A DNA stretch of 9,796 nucleotides from Streptosporangiaceae bacterium (lineage in GTDB: Bacteria > Actinomycetota > Actinomycetes > Streptosporangiales > Streptosporangiaceae): contig JAICWX010000322.1 of assembly GCA_025934635.1 (NCBI GenBank), forward strand, positions 1 to 9,796, in the 5' to 3' direction. The notes beneath the pieces are model-generated. The model made no database searches, was not told the origin of the DNA, and worked only from the letters and a program-made list of their open reading frames with translations. The translations under genes were made by a program, and so were the position numbers. Below, piece by piece: positions 1 through 5,995 of the stretch (its first letter is position 1; each line of letters starts with the position of its first letter).

Positions 1-23
1 CCTTATAGCGCTCGCCGCCTACC

Positions 24-38
24 GTCACTGAGCGTAAC
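24..38 (+). promoter_or_regulatory. Candidate BldD operator in the bldD leader (autoregulation)
   Basis: GTCACTGAGCGTAAC matches the published BldD box of Streptomyces (nTnACnC(A/T)GnGTnAn) at every fixed position except one (G in place of C at base 7). It lies 42 bp upstream of the bldD start codon. It overlaps a perfect 5-bp inverted repeat, GTAAC-C-GTTAC, at 34-44. BldD represses its own gene in Streptomyces, so a site here is expected. The match is seen directly; binding is inferred. Confidence 0.7.
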
Positions 39-79
39 CGTTACCGTAAGCGACGACTGGCCGGGGAACCGAGGAAAGA

Positions 80-574
80 ATGCCATCTGAGTACGCCAAG
101 ACCCTTGGCGCGCGGCTGCGCGCCATCCGCACGCAGCAGGGTCTCTCGCTGCACGGGGTCGAAGAGAAGTCCCGCGGCCGGTGGAAGGCCGTGGTGGTGG
201 GCTCGTACGAGCGCGGCGACCGGTCGGTGACCGTCCAGAAGCTCGCCGAGCTGGCCGAGTTCTACGGGGTTCCGGTGTCCGAGCTGCTGCCCGGCGATGC
301 CACCCCCACGCCGCTGGTGCCCACGCCCAAGCTCGTCATCGACCTCGAGCGGATGGGACAGCTGCCGAAGGACAAGGTCGGCCCGCTGGCCCGGTACGTC
401 GCGACCATCCAGAGCCAGCGCGGCGACTACAACGGCCGGGTCCTTTCCGTGCGGCACGAGGACCTGCGCTCGCTCGCGGTCATCTACGACAAGTCCCCCG
501 CCGACCTCACCGAGGAACTCATCAGCTGGGGCGTGCTCGACGCCGACGCGCGCGGCGCGATGGAAGGGTTCTGA
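80..574 (+). CDS. bldD: BldD, c-di-GMP-responsive developmental repressor
   Basis: This is a 164-residue BldD orthologue, close in length and sequence to the Streptomyces protein. Residues 1-75 form the N-terminal Xre-type helix-turn-helix that contacts DNA (TQQGLSLHGVEEKS, then the near-invariant block RWKAVVVGSYERGDR). Residues about 80-164 form the regulatory domain. It carries the c-di-GMP signature RxD-X8-RxxD as R114-G-D116 and R125-H-E-D128, at the same residue numbers as in Streptomyces BldD. Streptomyces has RQDD in the second half; here it is RHED, which keeps the two key charged residues. In Streptomyces, c-di-GMP bridges two BldD protomers so that the dimer represses sporulation genes during vegetative growth. 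The ATG is preceded by GAGGAAAG at a suitable distance, so this gene is leadered, unlike most others here. The gene ends 3 bp before the convergent HEPN gene. Confidence 0.96.
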   Translation: MPSEYAKTLGARLRAIRTQQGLSLHGVEEKSRGRWKAVVVGSYERGDRSVTVQKLAELAEFYGVPVSELLPGDATPTPLVPTPKLVIDLERMGQLPKDKVGPLARYVATIQSQRGDYNGRVLSVRHEDLRSLAVIYDKSPADLTEELISWGVLDADARGAMEGF

Positions 575-577
575 GCC

Positions 578-1039
578 TCAGCCTGCCGGCCTTAGCGGGA
601 GCGGAGACTGCACCTCGACCCCGAGCGCGGTCTCCGCCAGTGACAGGAAGGTCTCCGCATCCCGCAGCAGGTCATCGGCCTCACGGGCCGAAGCAGCACG
701 AGGCAGCCCGGCCTCGGCGGCCGCGCGCTTGCCCGCGCCGGCCGCGAAATAGGCGGCCCACTCGGTCAGGGCGGGCTCGACCTGGGGCAGCAGTTCCCAG
801 ACGCTATGCGGCTTCCGGCGGCGCGACCGCGGTTCCCCTCGCGCCGCCACCACTGCCGCCGCCGCCCGCAGGGCCGCCAGGTGCGCCGTGACGTACCGGG
901 CACCAGGCGCCGACTCGCCAGCCGCCTCGGCGAGCCCCCGCCGCGCGGACTGGAGCATGCTGAGCACGGTCGGCGCCACTCCCGGATGCCGGGGGGTCAT
1001 GCTGCCCAGGCCCATCCGCATCTCTGCTGCGTTCACCAT
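578..1039 (-). CDS. SAV_6107-family HEPN domain protein
   Basis: A 153-residue, Ala-rich, helical protein that resembles the actinobacterial SAV_6107 HEPN family. Diagnostic stretches are ARYVTAHLAALRAAAAVVAARG, in its first half, and later the family-typical block WELLPQVEPALTEWAAYFAAG and a READDLLRDAETFL helix. The motif R48-YVTA-H53 fits the R-x4-H catalytic signature of HEPN ribonucleases. RNase activity is possible but unproven for this family. No MNT-type antitoxin partner is adjacent. The chosen ATG has GAGGAGA about 10 nt upstream. An in-frame ATG at 1093 would add 18 residues (MWREEASRLAGQKRRRRA) but has only a poorly spaced GGAG. The gene converges on bldD with a 3-bp gap, so neither gene has room for a separate terminator. 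The paired inverted repeats at 1116-1168 overlie its likely promoter. Confidence 0.85.
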   Translation of the reverse strand: MVNAAEMRMGLGSMTPRHPGVAPTVLSMLQSARRGLAEAAGESAPGARYVTAHLAALRAAAAVVAARGEPRSRRRKPHSVWELLPQVEPALTEWAAYFAAGAGKRAAAEAGLPRAASAREADDLLRDAETFLSLAETALGVEVQSPLPLRPAG

Positions 1040-1115
1040 CGCTCTTCGTCTCCTCTTCTGCCCGGCTAGGCGAGACGCTTCCTCTCGCCACATCCGGCCG
1101 GTACCGCTCCATCTA

Positions 1116-1137
1116 TTCGAACCTAAATTCGTTCGAA
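1116..1137 (-). promoter_or_regulatory. Inverted repeat over the HEPN gene promoter (operator 1)
   Basis: Perfect 7-bp arms TTCGAAC / GTTCGAA are separated by 8 bp. On the minus strand a possible -10 hexamer TAGGTT (complement of 1120-1125) lies inside the repeat, which would put the transcript start near 1113, upstream of both candidate HEPN starts. A bound protein would therefore block the promoter. The repeat is seen directly; the promoter assignment is weak because no good -35 is visible. Confidence 0.5.
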
Positions 1138-1147
1138 AGTCCAGTCG

Positions 1148-1168
1148 TCTTCGATGTCTGTTCGAAGA
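1148..1168 (-). promoter_or_regulatory. Second inverted repeat upstream of the HEPN promoter (operator 2)
   Basis: Perfect 7-bp arms TCTTCGA / TCGAAGA are separated by 7 bp. Its centre (1158) lies 31.5 bp from the centre of operator 1 (1126.5), three turns of B-DNA, so proteins on both sites would face the same side of the helix. Both dyads share the TTCGA core, but their spacers differ (8 and 7 bp). The regulator is unknown. Confidence 0.45.
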
Positions 1169-1289
1169 TAGCGCGCGGGTCTGACATTTTCGGCCCTCCG
1201 GATCCGACCTCCCCGAGCTCCGGACCTGATCTCCAGCGGCTCCGGCCGCCCCCGCCCAGCCTCCCGCCGCTCGCCTCCGCGACGCGGCC

Positions 1290-1374
1290 AGGCCTCCAGA
1301 AAATTCAGTGGTTGTGGCGCCCTACCCGATAGGGAAGGTACGTTGCCACAACCACTGAATCCGAGTGGAGGCCT
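1290..1374. repeat. 85-bp nested palindrome (cruciform or MITE-like element)
   Basis: Three concentric inverted repeats are present. The outer arms AGGCCTCCA (1290-1298) and TGGAGGCCT (1366-1374) are perfect over 9 bp. The middle arms ATTCAGTGGTTGTGGC (1303-1318) and GCCACAACCACTGAAT (1345-1360) are perfect over 16 bp. The inner arms CCCTA (1320-1324) and TAGGG (1330-1334) flank a 5-nt loop. Only 4- and 5-nt bulges separate outer and middle arms. There is no T-tract, and both flanking genes point away, so it is not a terminator. No clear target-site duplication is seen. It could be a small non-autonomous mobile element, a regulatory cruciform, or a paired-end remnant of an insertion sequence. 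Confidence 0.8.
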
Positions 1375-1500
1375 TATGGGGTTGATGAGGTGAGCGGGGG
1401 CAGGGGTAGCGCGTCTCCTGGAGCGATCCGGCATTCCGCGGGAACGAGCTTGTTCGGAGGTGACCGGGGTTACCCGGGTTTTCGAACGGTCTCCGGCCGT

Positions 1501-1595
1501 GATGCCCGCCAGCTCAGGTCGCGATGCCCGCCAGCTCAGGTCGCGATGCTCGTCAACTACGGTCGTGATGCTCGTCAACTACGGTCGTGATGCTC
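1501..1595. repeat. Four tandem 22-bp repeats plus a partial fifth
   Basis: Units start at 1501, 1523, 1545 and 1567, each beginning GATGC. Units 1 and 2 are identical to each other (type A: GATGCCCGCCAG then CTCAGGTCGC). Units 3 and 4 are identical to each other (type B: GATGCTCGTCAA then CTACGGTCGT). Types A and B differ at 6 of 22 positions, four of them transitions. A fifth unit stops after GATGCTC (1589-1595). A 22-bp period is not a multiple of three, so this is not a protein repeat. It is close to two helical turns, which suits an array of protein-binding sites, but its role is unknown. Confidence 0.85.
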
Positions 1596-1704
1596 CGCCG
1601 GCCGGGCACCGGCGGCCGCCATGGCGCGTTGTACGGGCACGATGAAGATCGGGAACCATTTGCGCGCAACGCGAGTGTTTGTGCGAAGGGCGGTCCCGGG
1701 CCGG

Positions 1705-1710
1705 TATTTT
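1705..1710 (+). promoter_or_regulatory. -10 hexamer of a putative leaderless GH2 promoter
   Basis: TATTTT (TANNNT form) ends 6 nt before the GTG at 1717, placing the predicted transcript start on that GTG. It sits in a local A/T-rich patch in otherwise very GC-rich DNA. No convincing -35 is visible. Confidence 0.5.
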
Positions 1711-1716
1711 TATCGC

Positions 1717-4700
1717 GTGCCATCCCGCCTCCCCACCACAGACGACGGGAGCGGGAGGCCACTCGCCGAGGACCGGGACAGCACGACGCCGGACAGCCGG
1801 GAACGAACTGACACCGCCGCACCGGACCAGGCCGGGGACCACATCGCGGGAGATAGCAGCCCCGCGTTCGCCAGCGATGGCGGTGCCACGGCGGGGGGCA
1901 GCACCGTTCAGGCAGGCGGCGCCACCGACGCGGGTGACGCCAAGGCGGGCGGCGAGCCAGAGTTCACCGAGGCCGACGTGGCCTTCCTCGCTACCCCGGA
2001 CGTCCCGGATGGACAAGATGCCCGGGACGCTGCGGATGCCCGGGATAAGAGCAGCGCGGCCGGGACGGAAAGCGCGGCCCGGACAGGAACTTCAGCCGGG
2101 ACAGGAACTTCAGCCGGAGGGAGCACGGCCCCCGGAGGGAGCACGGCAGCCGGAGCGGGTAGGCCAGCCGCGGCGACCGCCGTGCCGCCGGCCGGCGAGT
2201 CGGGCCGGTGGTTCCGGCCGTCCAAGAACAAGAGCGGTTTCCTGGCCCCGCCGGCGGACGAGCCGGCCGGGCTGGGCGATGCGCCGCCGCAGGCTCCCGG
2301 AGCCGAGCAGCCGCACAGAGCAGAGGGGCCGGCGCAGCCCTCCGGACCAGGGGGGCCGACGCAGCCCTCCGGACCGGGGCGGCCGGCGCAGCCTCGCGGA
2401 CCGTGGCAGCTTGGGCCGCCGAGCGGGCTGAGCACGCCACTGCGCCCGGGACCGGACCAGGGGGCGCCACCGTCGCCGCCACGGCCGTCACCAGAACGGC
2501 GGCCAGCGGCGCAGCCACATGACGCCGGATCCGCGCCGACCGAGCCGTCGATCCAGGCAGCGCCAGTACCGGCAGCGCCAGTACAGGCAGGGCCGCCGGG
2601 ACCGGCACCGCGGGCTTCGCGCCCGGGATCGGTGACACAGCCGAGACCGGTCAGGGAGCCGGAACCGGTGACACAGCCAGTGCCGCGTGGACCGCTGACG
2701 CGGCCAGACCAGCCGGGAGCGGTCACCCAGCCGACGCGGCCGGGGCTGCTGGCGCAGTCGGCGCCGCCGGGACCGCCGGTGCCACCGGGACCTGGACTGA
2801 CGGGGCTGCTGCGGCCGGGTCGGCGGCCTGAGCGGGACGAACGGCCCGGGGCGGATAGCCCGCCGGGAACGGACGAGGAGCGGGAGGCTGCGGCCAGGCG
2901 CCGGATCTCCCGCCGGGCGATGCTGCAGGCCGGCCTGATCGGCGGCGCCGGAGTGGCCGCGCTGCCGCTGCTTGCCCTGGTCGGCGGCATGAACCGGACG
3001 AACGCCGGGCCGACCGGCCTGTCGTTCTCGATGAACACCAACTGGCTGTTCGGCGGGCAGTACACGTCGGGCTCGGAGAGCAGCTTCTACGACGACAGCA
3101 ACTTCGCGCCGGTCACGGTGCCGCACACGGTCACCCGGCTGTCCTGGCAGGACTGGGATTACGCCGCCTGGCAGCAGGTGTGGATCTACCGGCGGCACTT
3201 CACCGGGGGGCACCTGCTCGATCCGCACCAACCGGGCAACCGGATCCTGGTCGACTTCGACGGGGTCATGGTGAACGCCTCGGTGGCGATCAACGATCAG
3301 GTGGTCGCCACCCACCAGGGCGGTTACCTGCCTTTCTCGGCCGAGCTCACCGGGAAGGTCACGGCCGGCGACAACCTGCTCGCGGTCGTGGTGGACTCGC
3401 GCTGCCTGCCGGTACCGCCGGTCGGCGTGGGGCGGGGCCCGAAGAGCGTCGACTTCTACCAGCCGGGCGGCATCTACCGGGACGTCCGGCTGCGGGTGCT
3501 CCCGCAGGTGTTCCTGTCCGACCTGTGGGCCCAGCCCGGCGACGTGCTCACCTCGGATCCCCGGGTGGATATCGAGTGCGCCGTGGACTCGGCCGCTAAA
3601 GCCGGCACCTCCGGCACGTTGCTGGTCCAGCTGTTCGACGGCCAGACCCAGGTGGCGGCGCAGGCCATGACGGTCAAGACCGGCCCGCCCGGGGTCAGCC
3701 CGGCCAAGCTGAGCCTGACCGGGTTCGGGCCGGTCAGCCTGTGGTCGCCGGACAGCCCCAAGCTGTATACGGTGCGGGCCACGCTGGACTTCCCCGGCAT
3801 CGGCAGCCACGTGCTGTCCCGGCGGATCGGGTTCCGCGAGGCCTCGTTCCGGCCCGAGGGCTTCTACCTGAACGGCAAGCGGCTGCAGCTGTTCGGGCTC
3901 AACCGGCACCAGCTCTACCCGTACGCGGGCATGGCCAGGCCCGCCCGGGTGCAGCGCAAGGACGCCGAGATCCTCAAGAACGAGTTCAACTGCAACATGG
4001 TGCGCTGCTCGCATTACCCGCAGTCCCCCTCCTTCCTCGACGCCTGCGACGAGCTCGGCCTGCTGGTCTGGGAGGAGGCGCCCGGCTGGCATAACGTGAG
4101 CGTCACCACGAACTGGCAGGACCTCGTGCTGCAGGACGTCCGCGGCATGGTGACCAGGGACCGCAGCCGCCCCTCGGTGGTCATCTGGGGCACCCGGCTC
4201 AACGAGACCCGGGACTACCCGGGGCTGTGGGCGCAGACCCGGCAGGCCGCGCGGGAGCTCGACCCGACCCGGCCGAACTCGGGAGCGATGGCGTTCCACG
4301 ACGACACCGCCTGGGACGAGGACGTCTTCGCCTACAACGACTACGCGACCGACGACAAGACCGGCAACGTCACGCTGCAGTCGCCGTTCCTCCAGCTGCC
4401 CTACCTGGTCACCGAGGCGGTCGGGGTGGAGTCGGTCAAGCCGCAGCACTTCGCCTGGTCGGATCCGCCGGCCTGGCTGGCCCGGCAGGCCGCCCTGCAC
4501 GGCCAGGCGCACAGCCAGGCCCGCTCCGACCCCGCGTATTCCGGCTTGCTGGCCTGGGCCGGATTCGACTACAGCTCGCTGCTCGGCCCGGGCCCGTACG
4601 ACATCAAGTGGGCCGGGGTGGCGGACGGCTTCCGGGTGCCCAAGCCCGGCGCCGCCATCTACCAGTCCCAGGGCGACCCGGCCGTGCGCCCGGTCATCGC

Positions 4701-5307
4701 CCCGGTGTTCTTCTGGGAGGCCGGCGGCGCGGTGCCGGCCCCGGCCCCGGCCGTGATGATCGCCAGCAACTGCGAGCGGCTCGAGGTCTTCATCGGCGGC
4801 ACGCTCGTGACCAGCGCCCTGCCCGCCTTCGACTCGCCGCTGTACGGCAGCCTGGTCCATCCGCCCTTCCTGGTCCACCTGCCCGCCAGGCTCCCGAAAC
4901 CAGTCCCCGACCTGCTCGTCCGGGGCTTCGCGGGCGGCCGCCAGGTCGCCGAGCGGCGGATGTCGGCGCACACCGGCGGCGACACGCTGGCCATGACCGT
5001 AGACGACACGGTCATCACGGCCGACGGCTCGGATGCGACCCGGGTGGTCTTCCGCGCCGTCGACTCCTACGGCAACCAGCGCCGGTACGGCACCGGCCAG
5101 GTGGCCCTTATCCTGTCCGGGCCGGCCACGCTGGTGGGCGACAACCCGTTCGCGTTCGGTCAGTACGGCGGGCTCGGCGCCGTGTGGATCCGCTCCCAGG
5201 CAGGCCAGCCGGGCGCCGTCACGCTGACCGCCAGTCATCCGCAGCTCGGGCGGGCCGAGGTCCAGGTCAGGTCCGAGAAGGCCGCGCACGCCAGCGAGCT
5301 GGCCTGA
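1717..5307 (+). CDS. Membrane-anchored or exported glycoside hydrolase family 2 protein with long Pro/Gly-rich N-terminus
   Basis: Predicted 1196 residues. Residues 1-390 are low-complexity Pro/Gly/Ala/Gln-rich sequence with short repeats (TSAGTGTSAG, QPSGPG units). A Tat-like signal follows: S398-R399-R400-A-M-L, a hydrophobic stretch at about 405-424 (LIGGAGVAALPLLALVGG), and a possible signal-peptidase site after TNA430. The enzyme proper begins at about 435. It has a GH2 sugar-binding domain (WIYRRHF; FYQPGGIYRDVRL), an immunoglobulin-like domain, then a TIM barrel (LFGLNRHQLYPYAG; MVRCSHYPQS). The likely acid/base is E830 in RLNET and the likely nucleophile E900 in LVTEAVG, 70 residues apart as usual in GH2. 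A C-terminal beta-sandwich (about 1085-1196) resembles the GH2/Big-like accessory domains. The fold resembles beta-galactosidases, but the substrate cannot be read from sequence. The start is uncertain: ATG 1621 or 1642 are possible, but their codons look non-coding; GTG 1717 fits a leaderless promoter. The N-terminal tail has more GGA/CCA/GCA codons than the catalytic part. Confidence 0.85.
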   Translation: MPSRLPTTDDGSGRPLAEDRDSTTPDSRERTDTAAPDQAGDHIAGDSSPAFASDGGATAGGSTVQAGGATDAGDAKAGGEPEFTEADVAFLATPDVPDGQDARDAADARDKSSAAGTESAARTGTSAGTGTSAGGSTAPGGSTAAGAGRPAAATAVPPAGESGRWFRPSKNKSGFLAPPADEPAGLGDAPPQAPGAEQPHRAEGPAQPSGPGGPTQPSGPGRPAQPRGPWQLGPPSGLSTPLRPGPDQGAPPSPPRPSPERRPAAQPHDAGSAPTEPSIQAAPVPAAPVQAGPPGPAPRASRPGSVTQPRPVREPEPVTQPVPRGPLTRPDQPGAVTQPTRPGLLAQSAPPGPPVPPGPGLTGLLRPGRRPERDERPGADSPPGTDEEREAAARRRISRRAMLQAGLIGGAGVAALPLLALVGGMNRTNAGPTGLSFSMNTNWLFGGQYTSGSESSFYDDSNFAPVTVPHTVTRLSWQDWDYAAWQQVWIYRRHFTGGHLLDPHQPGNRILVDFDGVMVNASVAINDQVVATHQGGYLPFSAELTGKVTAGDNLLAVVVDSRCLPVPPVGVGRGPKSVDFYQPGGIYRDVRLRVLPQVFLSDLWAQPGDVLTSDPRVDIECAVDSAAKAGTSGTLLVQLFDGQTQVAAQAMTVKTGPPGVSPAKLSLTGFGPVSLWSPDSPKLYTVRATLDFPGIGSHVLSRRIGFREASFRPEGFYLNGKRLQLFGLNRHQLYPYAGMARPARVQRKDAEILKNEFNCNMVRCSHYPQSPSFLDACDELGLLVWEEAPGWHNVSVTTNWQDLVLQDVRGMVTRDRSRPSVVIWGTRLNETRDYPGLWAQTRQAARELDPTRPNSGAMAFHDDTAWDEDVFAYNDYATDDKTGNVTLQSPFLQLPYLVTEAVGVESVKPQHFAWSDPPAWLARQAALHGQAHSQARSDPAYSGLLAWAGFDYSSLLGPGPYDIKWAGVADGFRVPKPGAAIYQSQGDPAVRPVIAPVFFWEAGGAVPAPAPAVMIASNCERLEVFIGGTLVTSALPAFDSPLYGSLVHPPFLVHLPARLPKPVPDLLVRGFAGGRQVAERRMSAHTGGDTLAMTVDDTVITADGSDATRVVFRAVDSYGNQRRYGTGQVALILSGPATLVGDNPFAFGQYGGLGAVWIRSQAGQPGAVTLTASHPQLGRAEVQVRSEKAAHASELA
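2334..2414 (+). repeat. 27-bp in-frame repeats in the Pro-rich tail of the GH2 protein
   Basis: Two near-identical 27-bp units (2334-2360, 2361-2387) and one degenerate unit (2388-2414) encode QPSGPGGPT, QPSGPGRPA and QPRGPWQLG. The period is a multiple of three and keeps the reading frame, which supports this tail being translated. Smaller in-frame duplications lie nearby, around 2090-2125 (GTSAGTGTSAGG) and 2555-2590 (APVPAAPVQA). Confidence 0.7.
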
Positions 5308-5388
5308 CCCGGGAGGGCGCATGAGGCGGCGAGCGTGGCACCTGTTCCGGGCGCGAAACCCGGCCCGTTCGGCACCTTCTTCTTCTCC

Positions 5389-5394
5389 TAAGCT
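5389..5394 (+). promoter_or_regulatory. -10 hexamer of a putative leaderless GNAT promoter
   Basis: TAAGCT ends 7 nt before ATG 5402. It lies in a stretch with A/T-ending triplets (runs of TCT) that looks unlike coding DNA, which supports ATG 5402 over the upstream ATG 5321. Confidence 0.5.
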
Positions 5395-5401
5395 TACGAG
5401 G

Positions 5402-5995
5402 ATGCGCCGCACGCCCGTGGTCTCCGTCTCTGAGCTGAACCCGGCCGGGTTCAGCACCCGGCTCGATCAGCTGGTCGCGGTGTACGCGGCGGCGATGCGC
5501 CCGCCGCCGGAGCTGCTGGCGGGCCGCCGGGCGATCATGGCCGGGCACGCCGCCAACCCGGGGTTCCGCGCGCTGGCGGTCACCGACGACGCGACCGGCC
5601 AGGCGGTCGGCTTCGGCTACGGCTTCCACGGCGGGCCCGGCCAGTGGTGGCACGACACGGTGAACCGGGCGCTGATCGCCAGCCGCGGCGACGACGCCGC
5701 GGTGGCCTGGCTCAGCGACTCCTTCGAGGTCGCCGAGCTGCACGTGGCGCCGGACTACCAGGGCCGCGGGGTGGGTGCCGACGTGCTGCTGCGGCTGACC
5801 GCGGGACGGCCCGAGCGGACCGCGCTGCTGTCCACCAGGGACGCCGACACCCCGGCGCGGCGGCTCTACCGCGGGACGGGCTTCACCGACCTGCTGACCG
5901 CGTTCCACTTCTTCCCCGGCGGCGAGCCGCCCTACGCCGTGATGGGCGCCGAGCTCCCGCTGCTGACCCGGTCGGCGAGCCCCAGCCGCTCGTAG
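5402..5995 (+). CDS. GNAT-family N-acetyltransferase
   Basis: A 197-residue protein of the acetyl-CoA-dependent GNAT superfamily, probably cytoplasmic; the acceptor substrate is unknown. Motif A is clear: [10 protein letters not shown]120-GRGVGA126, matching the (Q/R)xxGx(G/A) pyrophosphate-binding loop after the beta-4 strand. Motif B is seen as [11 protein letters not shown] (151-161). The N-terminal part ([22 protein letters not shown]) is the usual acceptor-side helix region. The start is debatable. ATG 5402 fits a leaderless promoter. ATG 5321 has a good GGGAGGG 4-5 nt upstream and would add 27 residues (beginning MRRRAWHLFRARNPARS), but their codons (TCT x3, CTT, CGA, AGG) are atypical and the conserved domain does not need them. 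With 5321 it would sit 13 bp after the GH2 stop and could be cotranslated. Its last 64 bp overlap the 3' end of the convergent metF. Confidence 0.88.
   Translation: MRRTPVVSVSELNPAGFSTRLDQLVAVYAAAMRPPPELLAGRRAIMAGHAANPGFRALAVTDDATGQAVGFGYGFHGGPGQWWHDTVNRALIASRGDDAAVAWLSDSFEVAELHVAPDYQGRGVGADVLLRLTAGRPERTALLSTRDADTPARRLYRGTGFTDLLTAFHFFPGGEPPYAVMGAELPLLTRSASPSRS

Larger units (their letters stand above)
1040..1716. other. Gene-free intergenic region between divergent HEPN and GH2 genes
   Basis: No convincing gene is seen on either strand of this 677-bp stretch. Its contents, left to right, are: paired TTCGA-type inverted repeats (1116-1168); a GC-rich pyrimidine-biased stretch (about 1195-1290) in which nothing is recognised; a nested palindrome (1290-1374); an imperfect GAAC-N6-GTTC dyad (1442-1455) and a further TTCGAAC (1481-1487); four 22-bp tandem repeats (1501-1588); and an unusually A/T-tolerant stretch (1640-1716) ending in the putative GH2 promoter. 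The in-frame extension from ATG 1621 to 1716 uses codons rare in this genome (TTG, TTT, TAT, CGA, AGG), which argues against coding. Confidence 0.7.

Noticed and set aside
1116..1137. LexA (SOS) box
   Set aside because: The half-sites GAAC and GTTC match, but actinobacterial LexA boxes have a 4-bp spacer; here it is 8 bp. The dyad at 1442-1455 has 6 bp, so it also fails.
1290..1374. Intrinsic terminator or integron attC site
   Set aside because: There is no T-tract and both flanking genes are transcribed away from it. The attC core GTTRRRY is not met by GTTGTGG.
1123..1578. Minus-strand open frame of 151 codons
   Set aside because: It runs through the palindrome and the 22-bp repeats, resembles no known protein, has low-complexity Arg-rich sequence and atypical codons. 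It is most likely chance in GC-rich DNA.
1501..1595. CRISPR array
   Set aside because: The 22-bp units are directly abutting with no spacers, and no cas genes are present.
1621..1716. N-terminal extension of the GH2 protein from ATG 1621 or 1642
   Set aside because: No ribosome-binding site, many rare A/T-ending codons, and a -10-like sequence inside it. Kept only as an alternative start.
1908..3065. Minus-strand 385-codon Gly/Pro/Ser-rich open frame opposite the GH2 tail
   Set aside because: It mirrors the low-complexity repeats of the plus strand. The plus frame continues into an intact GH2 enzyme, so this is a shadow.
2488..5457. Very long antisense open frame (989 codons) opposite the GH2 gene
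   Set aside because: Its translation is Arg/Gly/His/Val-rich without recognisable domains. Long antisense frames are expected opposite genes with strong G/C third positions.
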